A stretch of 64,000 nucleotides of DNA from Sphagnum compactum (lineage: Eukaryota > Bryophyta > Sphagnopsida > Sphagnales): NCBI GenBank assembly GCA_965153455.1, contig OZ234502.1, positions 8,525,495-8,589,494 on the forward strand, given 5' to 3'. The translations under genes were made by a program, and so were the position numbers. Numbering within the stretch: position 1 is the stretch's first letter; each line of letters begins with the position of its first letter. Positions 38,712 to 51,424 of this stretch are shown here, in pieces. The notes under the pieces are model-generated. The model was given only the letters and a program-made list of their open reading frames with translations. It made no database searches and was not told the origin of the DNA.

Positions 38712-41700
38712 TTATTGAAGAATATGTTGAAGATCCGCCTCCTTGAACTGCGCAGTGTCCCCACAGAACTCACATCTCACCTCTACCCGCCCTGCATTCA
38801 CAACAGATAATTAAAATCTGAGATTTGATGCATGATTGGTCTAACTTGTACAATGAGATCATACTACTACAAAGTTGTGCGGTGCTCAAGTCAGCAATAA
38901 ACACATACGTCTATGAGACTGCAGAGAAATCTCCACAAAAAGCAATTTGAAGGTGAGCAAAAATGAGTGCAGTCATAACCTAATGAGAGTCCCTCACAAA
39001 AGTGTCAGACCATTCATCACAAATAGCAGTGATGTGTTGCCATGACTACCTACCGGCTTCATCAGCTCCCAACAGTTGGTATAGACAAGTATATATGTAC
39101 TAATCTGCCCACAATTTCATGTCAAAACCATTTATACAAAATCTGCATCTTGAGTTTCTGTTGCGTTTTTGTAAGCAACTTGAAGACTCTGTTTTGATGT
39201 ATCCTATTCAAGCTGCAACAAGCTTGTGACTGTAACCTTCATTTCATTTTAGCTTTGTCCCTGTACAAGTGCTCAAGTCAAAACTATGAGAGACTAACAT
39301 TTGAGTGTGAACTTTTAGTACAGGTTCTGACATGACTGATGAAAATGCTACTGTACCTTGGTCCTGAAGAATTTGTCTCAAGTCCACAGGTCCAAGTGAA
39401 GCCACTGCCTTCATCATTCTTGCCTTGAGCTCATCTGCTCCACAAGGTCCAAATTGAGGAATCACCTGGCCACATGCCAAAATTCAAAATTCCAAGAGGT
39501 TTCATTTTTTAGACATTTTTTCACCAACAACCCAGGCTTAAAATTCACAACCATACACAAAGCTGAAGAAAAGTTGCAAGAAACATTTGGCTGGAACTAA
39601 GTCCCAGGATGGAAAATGTGCTGAGAATAGCTTTGAACTAACACTTCACACACCAACTGGTACCCATGGTTAATTGTGTCAAATTTCTTTGTCTCCCTTT
39701 CTTTGCAAATGTCCTACCTAGTTCATCCACAAAAACTCATACTTACTCCATGTGTCATATTTTGGGAATGTAAGATTGGCAATCTGGTAAACCCAGATCA
39801 GAACTAACATATAGATGATGGATAATCTGAGGAAGAACTGTGTCCTGGGACATGTAGAACAGTGCAAGAAGACAATACACAACACTAACTCACTGAATTA
39901 TTGTAGTCTCCGACACCAATTCCATCAAGTAAGGCTTCCACAATGTCACTGGCAGATAAATGCTCCGCAGCATCTGATATAGGCTGCATCCTTAATATGT
40001 TCTCCTCTAGCTTTGCCAATGTCTCTTCTGAGCAAAATGGTAGGACCTGAAACAAAAGATTACAGACATGAATTATTTCGTATCCAAACCCTTGCCTTCA
40101 AAAGAGCTTCCACCCTGTATATGCCTTAACCAGCCCTAAATTCTTTTGGCAGAGTGTTGTCCTAATAGATTAGTACATCACTCATGAAATAGAAGCATCT
40201 GCACATATCAGCATCCTCAATCACCATACAAGGTGATCAGCAAACTCCATGCCCCATGCTCAGTCCACCACGCTCAGTGCGAATCTGAAGAACCATGACT
40301 TAGTTGAAGCTATACATACCTGCACCAAGAAGCCTCCAGCAATTCGGATGCCCTGTTCTCTGTCGAAACCCACACCTAATCCCAAAGCTGTGTTCACCTA
40401 CCACACCATCCCAGACAAAGTTTCTCTCCTCTGTCAGTTCAGACTTGGCACTGAAGTAAACAGTTGAAAGAAGATCATTGGACTCAATGCTGTGCTAAAT
40501 GGGGAACACAGTGTTTTCTGATCGGAACACCTCAGGAATCTTGTTTGCTTGCGAATGAGAAGAGAAAATGAACATGCTTCCTAAACAATCCTCACTGCAA
40601 TCACTGATCCTGTTAAGGCTTCATCTGAAGTAAAGGACTTGATGCTAGTCCTGCGAACAGGAAGACAACAATGTGCTTGAGTTGTTCTCACTAACCTGCT
40701 CACTATCTGCTAAGTAATGTGCGATATCCTCAGCAACTTCACCTGAGTAAATAGGCACTGTTCCTCTGCAAATCATCATTAAGGTGTTTAAGTTCAACAT
40801 CAGAGGAAATGTGTGACAGGAGATTACACAAAAGGGCAGACTAATAACTCCAAAGCAATGGTTGGCTTAGAGGACTAAGAGTTCATCTTGAAGTATTTAT
40901 CTGACTTCTTTGATAGCGCTACATATGCTATAGTCTTTCATTCTAGGTCTATGATTGCTGCCTGCTAAGCACTGCATCCAAAGAGTTGTTCATGATGATC
41001 CAACTGCATGTGGGCAAGGGCTTAACACAATCTTCAAGCTGGAAGGAGGTCTACATGTGATGGCTGAAACTTACATGTAAGGCTGCTTCCAGTCAGAATG
41101 ATTACGAACTACACTCAGCACACCGGACCCCACTGCAGTACCCACATCCAGCTGCACACGTTCTTCCAATCAAACAATTTGCACATCTTGCTGCTAAATC
41201 ATAACTGTTTCGACATGAGCATACAGACCATATTGTTCAACATATGCATTGATTATGATCTAGTGATCAAAGCAGTTTCTCAACTGAATTGAAAGGGCAA
41301 CTGGTGCATCGTATTACATAACATAATCCTTGACTTGAGCAAGAACCTCACCTTGCCAGTGGGTTTAAGCGGAGGGTCACATGAAGGATTGCCAACAAAT
41401 CCCTTCACAAAGCCTTTTTCAGTGGCTATTGTTGTCATCTGTCCTAAAGGACCATCTCCCAAAAATGTAACCTGCCACATGCACGTGAAATCTGGGAGTT
41501 CTATCCAGAGGTGTAAACAAGGACAGATTGCCCTATTCTTCAAAAAGATTCCAGGTCTGGCTTTGTTAATCTGAAACACTCCAATGAATCAAGAATCTTA
41601 ACAACAGCTTAGACTCATGCCACATAACCAATTTCTACAGGGACTGAGAAGAAAGATGGTGTACAGTGAGTAACTGCACAATTTGGACTATCAAGCAAGT

Positions 41701-43388
41701 ATGCTACAGACAAACATCCTGCATGTCCCTGTGGGGCTTATCCTAAATGCACAGCCAGAGAAAGAAACCAAGAGACGCTCCAATTTGGCCTGCCAAACCC
41801 TTTACTTAAAGCCCTCCTGCAGCTACATACCAATGCTAAAGCCAGTAATCCCTGCCTGATAAATGTGAACAATTGACTATCTGAGCCAAGGAGAGCCAAG
41901 GCTTATTCAAATCCAAAATAGAATGAGATGCCTAACCATCTGAATCCCTAGAAACTCTGCCCACCATAATGATTTCCTGAGGGAGACCCTCAGAATCATA
42001 GATTTTAACAGTACATAAAGCAGCATCACTGCACAGCTCAAATTCTTGCATCAAAACTCACAGGAACTTGGACTTGCTCATGACATCTGAACAAAAAGAA
42101 GGAGCCCTAGAACTTCTGCTGCTTCAGAACAGACTCATAGTAACTCAAGTCTCAGTAATTGCAGTACAAAAAGCAATTCTCTACATGTTTCATGTGTCTC
42201 AACACATTGCAGTTCTTACAGTGTCTGCTCCTTCGAAAGTTTGGGACTGTCATATGCAAGTCCCACCAAATGTATGCACTGATGTCAAGAGATGATAGTA
42301 AGCTGTATGTATACAGTACCTGCACAGTTTCTGCATCACCCTTGAGTGCTCCAAGAAGCAGAGTCGCCATGAGTGCTCGACCCAATGCTGCTGATGCCTT
42401 TCCTTCAACAACAATACACGATGGCCACTCGCTGTAAGTCTCTCACACCATGAACTTCTCTATGACATCTGACAGACTCCTGTGAATTAGATCACAAAAG
42501 ACAAGAACACAGAGTAGGAAAAAGAAGCACTTGAGAGAGGCACCGTGGGGCTGGCATTGTGGCGTCTTTGAGCTTCTCTAACAACCTCTGTTGCAACAAG
42601 ACTTAATACTGATACCTGCAACACAATATTCATATGCCCAACATATTCAATGAGTCAAAACACCACGAGAGCTCCTCCAAATAATCATACAGATGGACAT
42701 ATTGCAATTTTCATTAACAAACCCTAAACCCTCATCAGCTGTACCTCAGCATCTGCAGAGATGCAAAGCAAAAGTTGATCCCCTCCCTTTGTCAATTCAT
42801 CTCTTTGTGCTGCATCTCCAGTTCTCAATGCTCCCACCAAGGGTTTGAGCCTGCTGCAACCCCAGATGTGATTTGAAGGTTTTGCAAAATGGTCGATAGC
42901 TATCCTCTTAGCATTTTGTCTCTGACCAGTAAACTCATTGGGCGGATAAACCCTAATATATCCGATTGTTGGAAATCTCCCAAACCTTTGCCCATCTGCA
43001 ATTCCCGGAGCTGCAAAACCACCATATCTATAAGAAATATGCTGCGTGAATAGCGGAAAATTTGATAATGCTTCTGCTCCTACATGATGAAGAACGTTGC
43101 AAAGCTTAAAACTTGCTATATGATACCTTAGTTCTCTCCACAAAAATCAACAGAAAATTGCAAATTACACCCAGCGTTGCCACCAAAAAGATAAACCCAA
43201 CAGAGACCACAATTGACACAGATTTTCCTGAATCAAAACTCCAGATACAAAACGACCATAAACCTTTTTTTTTAAATTTATAAATTTTCCAAGAGAAGGA
43301 GAAAAACAAGCTTACATGCTTGAAGATTCCAAGAACAAGTAGGAGGAGGATATTGCCGGGTGCCAGAAAAACTGTTAATGAGCATCAT
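38712..43388 (-). CDS. HSP33: Hsp33-family redox chaperone, probably plastid (eleven exons)
   Basis: Hsp33 is a holdase chaperone that oxidation switches on in bacteria. Exons (minus): 43388-43316, 43010-42745, 42615-42544, 42397-42320, 41471-41352, 41151-41075, 40765-40696, 40397-40320, 40046-39894, 39465-39357, 38791-38712. They total exactly 392 codons, 391 aa. About 75 N-terminal residues precede the conserved domain and probably form an organelle-targeting peptide. Family blocks: RRHNASPT-ASAALGRALMATLLLGALKG, GDGPLGQM, GFVGNP, YSGEVAEDIAHYLADSEQ, GLGVGFD and GGFLVQVLPFCSEE. The C-terminal zinc centre is altered. The second pair C372-EF-C375 is present, but the first C-x-C pair is reduced to a single Cys (C337, in GPCGADEL), so redox switching may differ from bacteria. 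Nuclear Hsp33 genes are known from photosynthetic eukaryotes. Exon 4 uses an acceptor preceded by few pyrimidines, chosen because it restores the family alignment. Confidence 0.92.
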
Positions 43389-46300
43389 GGCTGCAGCTGC
43401 AACTTCTCTTCTTTACTACAACCTACTCACACTGGGAAAATCTGAACTCGAAGATGATGAAGATGCAGTGCTTTGTTAATCTTCTCTAGACCAAAAAGAA
43501 AAAAAAACAACAAAACCTTCAAGATTTGTGGCCAAAGCTTTACTTCAAACCTGAACCCAAATCTTCAAGCGATACTTCTGTGCATCATACAGATAAAAAC
43601 AAACAAAAAACACTCTCTGACTTGAACTTCACATCACAATTCCTCCCAAAAAAAAGGGACAGAGAATCGCATTTGTGATGGCACAATCAGCTAATGCTTG
43701 ATCAGATGTGATGTCTCTATAGAAGTGCATTGTTGCTAGCTTGAAACAAATCTAGATGATCATAATAATACCATAAGAATGGCTCTTTAAATTTGTTTCG
43801 TTGTAATTTGAAAGCCAGAAAAGCTTATCGGGATGGTATGAAGATAGACATTTACATCTGTCATTACCAGTCACCCTCATTTTGATAAATGGGTATAACT
43901 AAACTATCTCATATCAATTGCAATTTATGTTGTATTTGGTGGTAGATGTTGTTGATTGAGTTGAACAAACTCAATCAATCCTTTGTAAAGGACGCTCTTG
44001 ACATTTTATAATTAATTTTTTTTTTAGAAACGACAATTGAGGAGTAAAGTTTTAAATCCTTATAACTTTGCACATGATGACAAGAACTTTGACCCCTTCA
44101 TCATTAGGTCTTTCACTAAAGAATCCTTAAAATGGTGAAGAGGAGATTATAATATGATGCATTATATGCATTGCACACACATTTTGAGTCACATAACTCA
44201 ATGGACGATATTAAAGGCAATGGTTGAATTGAAAATGTGCAAAAAATCAAGTTAACAATCTAAAGGAATAATTTCTTGACTTGTAACTTTGCAACGTTTC
44301 AAATTTATTTAATTTTAATAATTATCCCAATAATGATGATAAGTGATATGAATGGGCAAACCCAATGGGCAGAGAGGTTGATGAGAAAGTTCATGATTTT
44401 GACAGTTAATAATGCTTTGTGTTAGGTTGAATTATTTGAATTTTCAAAACAATTGAGATGTGAACTTGAGAACAAAAACATATTTCATGATATGGTGTGG
44501 GCATAACAATCCGTAACATACCATATATTTACCAATATATGGTAGAAGCTACTTGTTATTTCAACAAACACAACCATATGTGAATGATGATTTTTCAAAC
44601 AAAATATTATACAAAGTCATTTTCAATCACCTTTGAAATTAAACTTATTTAATTTCAGTGACGATGAATTCATTGGAGTTGGTTTAGGTGGGATGGCCTA
44701 TAGTCGTAGGTCATACAAAAAGACAATTTCAAACTCTAAATTTATTAGAGATCAATTTTAATCAAATTTTTTTAAAAATAAACATTTTACAAGTTGTTTC
44801 AAAATGTCCTTATGGATCTTAAAATATTGAAAGAAAAACAAATCTTTTTATTTTTGTCAGTTTTTTTCAATATATTTTTTGAAATTTTTGTGTCTTTTCA
44901 AAAAAAATTTGAATATTTGTAACTTTCCAATTTCATACACATGTTTACATGTAATATCATACAAATGTAAATATGTGTTATTTCATTTGAGTATGTTGAG
45001 ATTATTTCAAGAGATTAATATTTTTTTCCTTTGAGATTAAGCTAGTTTTTAATAAAAAATTCTCCCTTAAATACCTAATTCAAGGATTTAATCCCCATTT
45101 GCTTAGCTGATTTAATGTTTATCCACCCTAATTATTTTTAAAATTTCAACGAATTAAAAACAAAGGTGGTTGATTAAATCTCCCCTTGGATAATAATTGG
45201 TCGACATTTTGTAGAATTTGAAATTTTATATATATTTGAAATTAACAAAGTTTTCAAATGTAAACTCTTTATTTTTTAAAAATTTCATTGTCATCAGTAG
45301 TGCATAGCAACATGGAGCCCAAGGCACTATGAAAGACAATTTCAAAACTTGTCCATAATGATGAAAGGCAAGACCATTATCAAATTCTTACACTAGATTT
45401 CAAAGCTATTGTGATGACATGTACCTTAAATTTTTGGGAATTAAAAAGAGTCAATCTACAATCTTTTCATGAGTTTGTTGTAACTAATTCCAATCTCCTA
45501 ATTAACCCTTTGCATAATTCCTTTAAAAAGATAGAGGGGTCAAATCAAAGGAAAACATTCAAGTCATCACCCTAGGACCCAAAAGGCCCATGTCATATTC
45601 ACAAGTATTCATCCCATATTGTGAATTTCAATCGAGATACATTTTCGATTTCACATCTTTATATTCACATTGTCATTGTGTATGATCTAAAAGGTCATCG
45701 CATAGGAATGGACCTAGCTCAAATAGAGGCTTCATTCAAATTGAAGCTTTATTCAAAAAGGTGAAAGTATTGGTTTAGGTGTTGGTTCACCTTGGCCAAT
45801 AAATACATTGGAAAGAACATTGAATGTGCTCAAAAAAAATTTTCTTTTACTTTTGTGTCCATACAGTTAGTTTTTTATTTTGATGTTGCATGTAATATGT
45901 GAGAGGGAGTGATTTGAAAAAGAGTCAATCAAGTTCAGTTTGATGTGTTTGGCACTCACAGTGCAGTTGTGAAAATGCTCATAAAGAAATTCACAATAGT
46001 TTTGGTGATTTTCGTCTTTTCTCTAGCTAAATGTTGTCATTGGAATTGGAGTTAAAAATATGTCAAACATGTTGGAGGTCTCAATAATGAAGAGGTTTAT
46101 GAAGTGATGAATGGACTAGAGCTAGTGTTTTGGCAAGTTGCTTTCCTTTACTTTTCAGAGCAAAAGAAATATTTGATTCAAATGTTTTGAAGTTTTGAAG
46201 ATCATGTGATGAATCATTTTGTTCAACAAATTCCAATTAATCATTAGAAGTTGGAAGGAATGAAAGGAAAGGTAGTTACTTCCAATTTTTCTAAATGGGG

Positions 46301-48596
46301 TGTAAATTTTTTAAGTGTAATTATTATTTTAAAGTAATAATAATTTACTTAAACATAAATAAGGCACTTAAGATTGATTATGAAAATTCAATCAGAATAT
46401 ATATCTAAAATATTTTTTGGATAATAAAATATATTTTAGAAATATTTTACTATTTTATAATATAAAAAAAATCCCTTTATTCCACATATTTATAAAATGT
46501 ACAAAGAGCTTACTATTGTGGCATTTGTTGTGAAAAGTTGAAAAGTTTTGAATCTCTGTCTTGGTTTTGGACATGGCAAGTATAGAATCTCTGGTAGCAT
46601 TAAGAATTGGAGAAGAATGTGAGTTTAAGAAATCAACCTTTTGTTTATGCATTTCGAAATGTGTTTTAGAGGTTGAATCATTTGTTTAGTGGTTTTGTTT
46701 GTTTGCTTGGGGGATAATGCACACAAGATGATCCTGTTAGGGGATTATGACTTGAATGGTGTTCCTTTGTAATAAATTTTGTAGGTGTGAAATTTCGTAA
46801 AATAATTCTGGCAACATGTTGTAACAATTCTAATTTCAATTTGTTGATGAAGATCCCCAAGCTGCAGCATGAGCCCAATAAGTAGAAAATAAATGCATGA
46901 TTTTATTAGCTTACCAAGAAGAAAGTAATACAACTTGTCAAAAACTAGAGAAGGAGGTAGTTATATATAGTTTCTTTATCCATGCACACACCATCCATCA
47001 CAAAACTTCCTTCAAGAAGATTAGGAGTGAGTAAATTTCTGACTTACTATTTCTACACAATGTTGAGCATGTGCATTGGCAGCCTGCACTGTCTGTTGAT
47101 GCAGCTTCCTACTTGGGGATCCCCAACACATCCCCTTCCCTCAATGCAGCCCATGATATGTTACAGTTGAGGATCCATAGTTTGCAATCCCTAGTTTTAC
47201 AATATGGATTCCAGTGATTGGAGGGAGATACATGGTCCTCCAACAAAATGTATCATTAGTTGACATGATCTACATGGTCTATGTCAAGGTGTCATTTCTG
47301 GGTGTGGAGAGTTGGAGGTCCACTTGTAATGGGAACCATGGAACTAAGAGAAGGGGGAGTACAAAGGGTAGGACCTTTCTTCAGTTGGCACATTGTAATA
47401 TGGCCAGTGCTGCACACTACATGGAAACAACACCCATGCACAGTCATTATTTTGTTATCTGGCGGATTTTGGTGACATATATCTGCTCCTGAATGTCATT
47501 CAGACAAGTCATGGATGTGCTGTAGTGCATATTAGCTTCTATTTTGGTAAGTTGGCACCCATGCTTTAGTAATTTCTGTGCATCTTGTGTAGTTAGGCCC
47601 ATTTTCACCATTGCTTGGTGGTGATCTTGATCCTGATGGCTGGCCTCTTGTTTGATGTCTTCATCCCTGTCTTCCTCGGTGCATCAGTTCTTCCTGTAAA
47701 TATCATCATTGGCACTCTCTCTACTCTTCCCAGTCTGTCTCAATTGCTGTTCTGAATGCAGAGAAAGGAGAAGAAGAGTAGAGAGAGCTCCAACCTATTG
47801 TGAGTCAATCACATTGTCCTGCTGGGTACACTCCTCTGAGGCATTGACCTGGACTTCTCATCCCAGATCTTCCCCTCAATAAGCCAGGGGCAGCATGTGT
47901 TAGCTGTTTGGATCACTTTGATCAATGTGTTTAGCACAGAATAGAAACCATAATGCATGCCATTTAGTAAAAAGACAGAAACATCCTGAGTTGCAGAGTG
48001 ATGATTCCTAAATGAAGTGGTTAGGTTGCTTGAGAAGGTGGATAGAAGTAGCCAGAGGTGTAAGAATTAAAGCATTATCTTGCACCTGTATGTCAGTGTT
48101 CCTAGGCTTGGGGGCACTGCTGCACATCTGATGCAGGAATGCTGGCATGAGAGAGCCATTCAATGCAATATTCAACAAATTGAAAGTATCCCTATGTTTG
48201 GTGGCCCATATGCAATGAATCACTCTACCCAGCTGCATACATTCTCCCAAAGATAATCTTTTTAAAAAGTTGCTGAAAACAACATTCCATATTCATCAGC
48301 AAGAACTTCAGAAAAGCCCTCTTTGATGCCTTCTTCTCAACTAGTTATCACATGAGTTTAAAGGATTCTTCTTGAATTTCAACCTGAGGATGAGAAACAT
48401 GATAGATGTTGCCCAAGAGCTTTAGATCTTCTATAGGTATTTGTGCCCTTCAAAGCCAGTTCTCTTCTGAAGATAGAAATAAATGGAATGATGAGCTTAT
48501 CACCCAAGTTTGATGAAAATTGCATTTCCACTGTACAGCTCCCATGTTCTCATTGGACTGAATGAGACTTTTGAATGAAGGACTATTCAAAAGAAA
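43389..48596. other. AT-rich intergenic region
   Basis: Upstream DNA of Hsp33 followed by long AT-rich sequence without a supported gene. Near 45768-45800 a GGTGTTGGTTCACCTTGGCC stretch resembles DNA beside other repeats (52590, 60950), hinting at dispersed element debris. A minus-strand frame of 80 codons at 48008-48250 is protein-like in composition but has no recognised family. Confidence 0.5.
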
Positions 48597-48710
48597 TCAC
48601 AATTTTCTTTGTGTCACTTGGTCATCCTCATGTGCAATGAACCATTGCTTGAACTTGTGGATGCTGACAGCTACTTCATCATCAACAGCAGCAGTTCTAC
48701 CCTCAATATC
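48597..48710 (-). other. Coding-like fragment, family unknown
   Basis: The minus-strand frame reads DIEGRTAAVDDEVAVSIHKF and on to RKL before a stop. Just upstream, in another frame, NRWFLEEIRQQQPDLV also looks coding. After the stop the same frame continues with further plausible residues. This pattern of frameshifts and stops suggests a decayed gene or transposon protein. I could not assign it. Confidence 0.3.
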
Positions 48711-50187
48711 ACAAGATCTGGTTGCTGTTGTCTAATTTCTTCAAGGAACCACCTATTGCACACATAAGAGCAATGAGGGGACAGATTCTTTTTACTCTTC
48801 ATCCATTCCACTTACTTGTCTGGAACCAGGTATCAAGCACAATGTCCCCTTGCATGTGCCCATTCCACCTTCAACAGACTCTCCTCTGAGGTAGGAAATT
48901 AAAGATAAATGGTAGAAAGTTTCTCCACCCTGTAAGCATCCAGCTACTATTCAGAAATTCCAGCAGATCCTATACCAGACGCAATGTCCAAAATTATCGA
49001 AGTTCTACCAGAAAGATACCTTAATGTCTCTGGAAGCTCAAATACTGCACAAGTATGTCTATCCACATGTGGAGTGTATTCCATGATTGTCATATTGACA
49101 AGCATTTCTGTACTTCACTGCAGCAATGTGATAATGGAGATTGTAATTAGATGTATTTCACTTCACATGAGGTCATGTATTAGAGGCATGATCTACCCCA
49201 CCATAAACAATATAAGATTTCTAGGTTTTTCTTGTTAAGAATCTGGGACCATGAGCTCTTCAATTTCACATTTCTTGCTCTAGTTTCTGATTCTTCTTCT
49301 GGCTTCCCTTCTGACTTCATCAATTGTTCTTATTGGAGATGTGAGAACATGGAATTGGATCTTGATCTTTTGGGCAGTGCCTCTGACCATTTTATTAACA
49401 TGAGTTTATGTGATTTGAAGGAGCAGGATGACAAGGAAAGCCTCTCTCTGTCTTCACATGATTGGAGATTCTATCCGAAGGATGTTTTGGTTGGCTTCTT
49501 GCACATTGACATGCATGCGTGAATTACAATTTTTTCTTTTAACTGCATTATTGCAATTGAGTCATGACTTTGCTTGCAATTATGTCTCTCTTCCAGTGGG
49601 TGATACTGCAATAAGCTTTGAATGCGTGACCTGCTTGGCATTTGAAGAGGAAAGCATTTGGATTACAAGAACCATTGAGGTCTTAGACAATTTTATCATT
49701 GCCAAGTTCTTATGCTAGTGCATTGCTTGCTCTTTGCTAGTCACTATCCCTTAGATGACCATTTCTTCGTCTATTCCTCAAATTTGACTTGAATTCAATG
49801 GCATGAAAATTGTTGTCTGTAGAGCACAATTCTGATTATGAAGTTGGATCCAGGTTCTGATGAGTCATGCCGCAGGCTGCAAAGCTTTTGGGGTGGCTAT
49901 ACATCAGAACCAGTTGAGATGGAGCTCTCGAGAGACTAGTCACAAAAAAGAACTAGAAAAGAAGCCGGCGATCATCGCTGGTTGTTCTTGTGCAAACTCA
50001 TACAAGGGGCTTAGAATTAAATTCACTCCAAAGAATCGATGGAGCAATTGATCTACTCTACATATCCTCAGAAACACGAGAACAATTCACTAGAGGAATT
50101 CAGAGCTACAAGTTCACTATGGAAATTCCAGTTTTTGGATCCAAGTACTTCTGATGTACATCATCAAACGGTGTCGAATCGAGGTTT
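48711..50187. other. Intergenic, no supported gene
   Basis: A plus-strand frame of 96 codons at 49232-49522 is the longest, with no recognised domain. The right end should include the 3' UTR of the minus-strand germin-like gene. Confidence 0.45.
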
Positions 50188-50859
50188 TCAAGCTGCAAAC
50201 TTCGCCTTGATATGCTCGACTGCCTTCTCGCTCAATCCGAAAGCTTTCTCCAACACAACGTCGCTGATGCCTGACCCGAACAGTGCTGCTGCTTGTGCTT
50301 GCACTCCTGGGTTTTGGCTGTTCAGGGCCGCGATGGCTGTGGCTGGGCCTTTGCCCACGTTGAGCTCGAAGTGCAGAAGACCTCTGGGGAACACAAACAC
50401 ATCGCCCTTGTTTACGGTTGTCGCAAACAGCTGGTTATTGGTGCTAACAAATCCCACCAACAAAGAACCCTCCAGCACGAACAAGATCTCGGTGGCCCGG
50501 GGGTGCGTGTGGGGTGGGACGAGACCTCCTTGAGCGAAGTCGAGACGTGCCATGGAGATGCCCAGAGTGTTGAGACCGGGAAACTGAGCCGCGAATGCCG
50601 GAGTGACGGAACTTCCGGCTGCGTTTTTGGTGTTACCGGGAATGGCTAAGCCATGGAAGACGAAGTCGTTTGCCGTGACGGCTGCAGGGCTCTTACACAC
50701 CAGACCGTTGACAAGGGTAGCGCTGGCCAAGTCGGCTACACAGAAGTCTTGTTCTGGGTCAGCATCTGATGCCATGACCATCATGGGTGAGAAAGCTATT
50801 TGCAGCACGAAAAATGCTATCGCGATACAACGGACAGTTAGTACATGACTCCGTGCCAT
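50188..50859 (-). CDS. Germin-like protein, copy 1 (intact)
   Basis: Secreted cupin of the germin-like family, normally an apoplastic Mn-binding oligomer; members have superoxide dismutase or oxalate oxidase activity, which cannot be told apart here. It has 223 aa and no intron. The N-terminus is a clear signal peptide (hydrophobic CIAIAFFVLQIAF, cleavage probably after MVMA-S). The mature start SDADPEQDFCVADL is canonical. The Cys40/Cys55 pair forms the usual disulfide. Metal ligands are H117, H119 and E124 (in HTHPRATE) and H163 (in RGLLHFE). A KGD tripeptide precedes the last box. The frame is open 54 codons further upstream, but the Met at 50859 gives the correct signal peptide. A TATAAA lies about 170 bp upstream. 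The mature protein is nearly identical to the copy at 55.2 kb. Confidence 0.97.
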   Translation of the reverse strand: MARSHVLTVRCIAIAFFVLQIAFSPMMVMASDADPEQDFCVADLASATLVNGLVCKSPAAVTANDFVFHGLAIPGNTKNAAGSSVTPAFAAQFPGLNTLGISMARLDFAQGGLVPPHTHPRATEILFVLEGSLLVGFVSTNNQLFATTVNKGDVFVFPRGLLHFELNVGKGPATAIAALNSQNPGVQAQAAALFGSGISDVVLEKAFGLSEKAVEHIKAKFAA

Positions 50860-51029
50860 CACGTTAAGAACAAAAACAAAATCACGTTGCAGAAGCAGGT
50901 AGCTCGCTGGAGGTGTTGTAGAAACGGTAATGATGAAGCACACTAAGATGATGGAATGTGAAGCAATGGAAGAATCACGTTGCACAAGTGTGATGGAATA
51001 ATGAAGCAATGGAAGAACCATTCCACCAA

Positions 51030-51035
51030 TTTATA
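51030..51035 (-). promoter_or_regulatory. TATA box of germin-like copy 1
   Basis: TATAAA on the minus strand (context ACTATAAATTGG), about 170 bp before the ATG of the 50.2-kb gene. The same element stands at a similar distance before the 55.2-kb gene, which supports the call. Confidence 0.6.
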
Positions 51036-51424
51036 GTTCGTGTTAAGACGCGACTTGATAGTAGCTCCGAAGAGAAAGCTACAACGAAGAAGGTCCATGC
51101 GTGTCGGAGGGGACTACGCACCTGTAGAAGTTAAAACGCGTGGAGATTCAAAGCATCCAAGGACGGCGTATCCTGGACAGTCAACGACGTGTCGAACTCG
51201 TCTCCTAATAGGCTCTGTAAATTTTCAGCCCCCCACCATAAATTAGCCTATTCAACTAAGGCTAGTCTGGTCACCGGGTGAACTACAGTAGTTAGTTGGG
51301 TACCTTCATCTTCTTCAGTGCGCCTTGGGTGAAGCCAGCACCTACACTGGGACCGTGGCGGAGACGCCACGGACTTAGACTGCCTCTACACAGTGTAAAT
51401 ATACCGTCACCACACTAAGAGCCA

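Noticed and set aside
42398-42431. Extended Hsp33 exon starting at 42431 (acceptor CTTACAG)
   Set aside because: It adds 11 residues that break the SPT-ASAALGRAL alignment and does not match the phase of the previous exon. The acceptor at 42398 restores both.
50039-50848. Plus-strand frames opposite germin-like copy 1
   Set aside because: They are antisense shadows. The same shadows recur at 55.2 and 61.5 kb because the genes are duplicates.
50860-51021. Longer germin-like protein starting at 51021
   Set aside because: The extra 54 residues would bury the signal peptide. The second copy, at 55.2 kb, starts at the position aligned with 50859.
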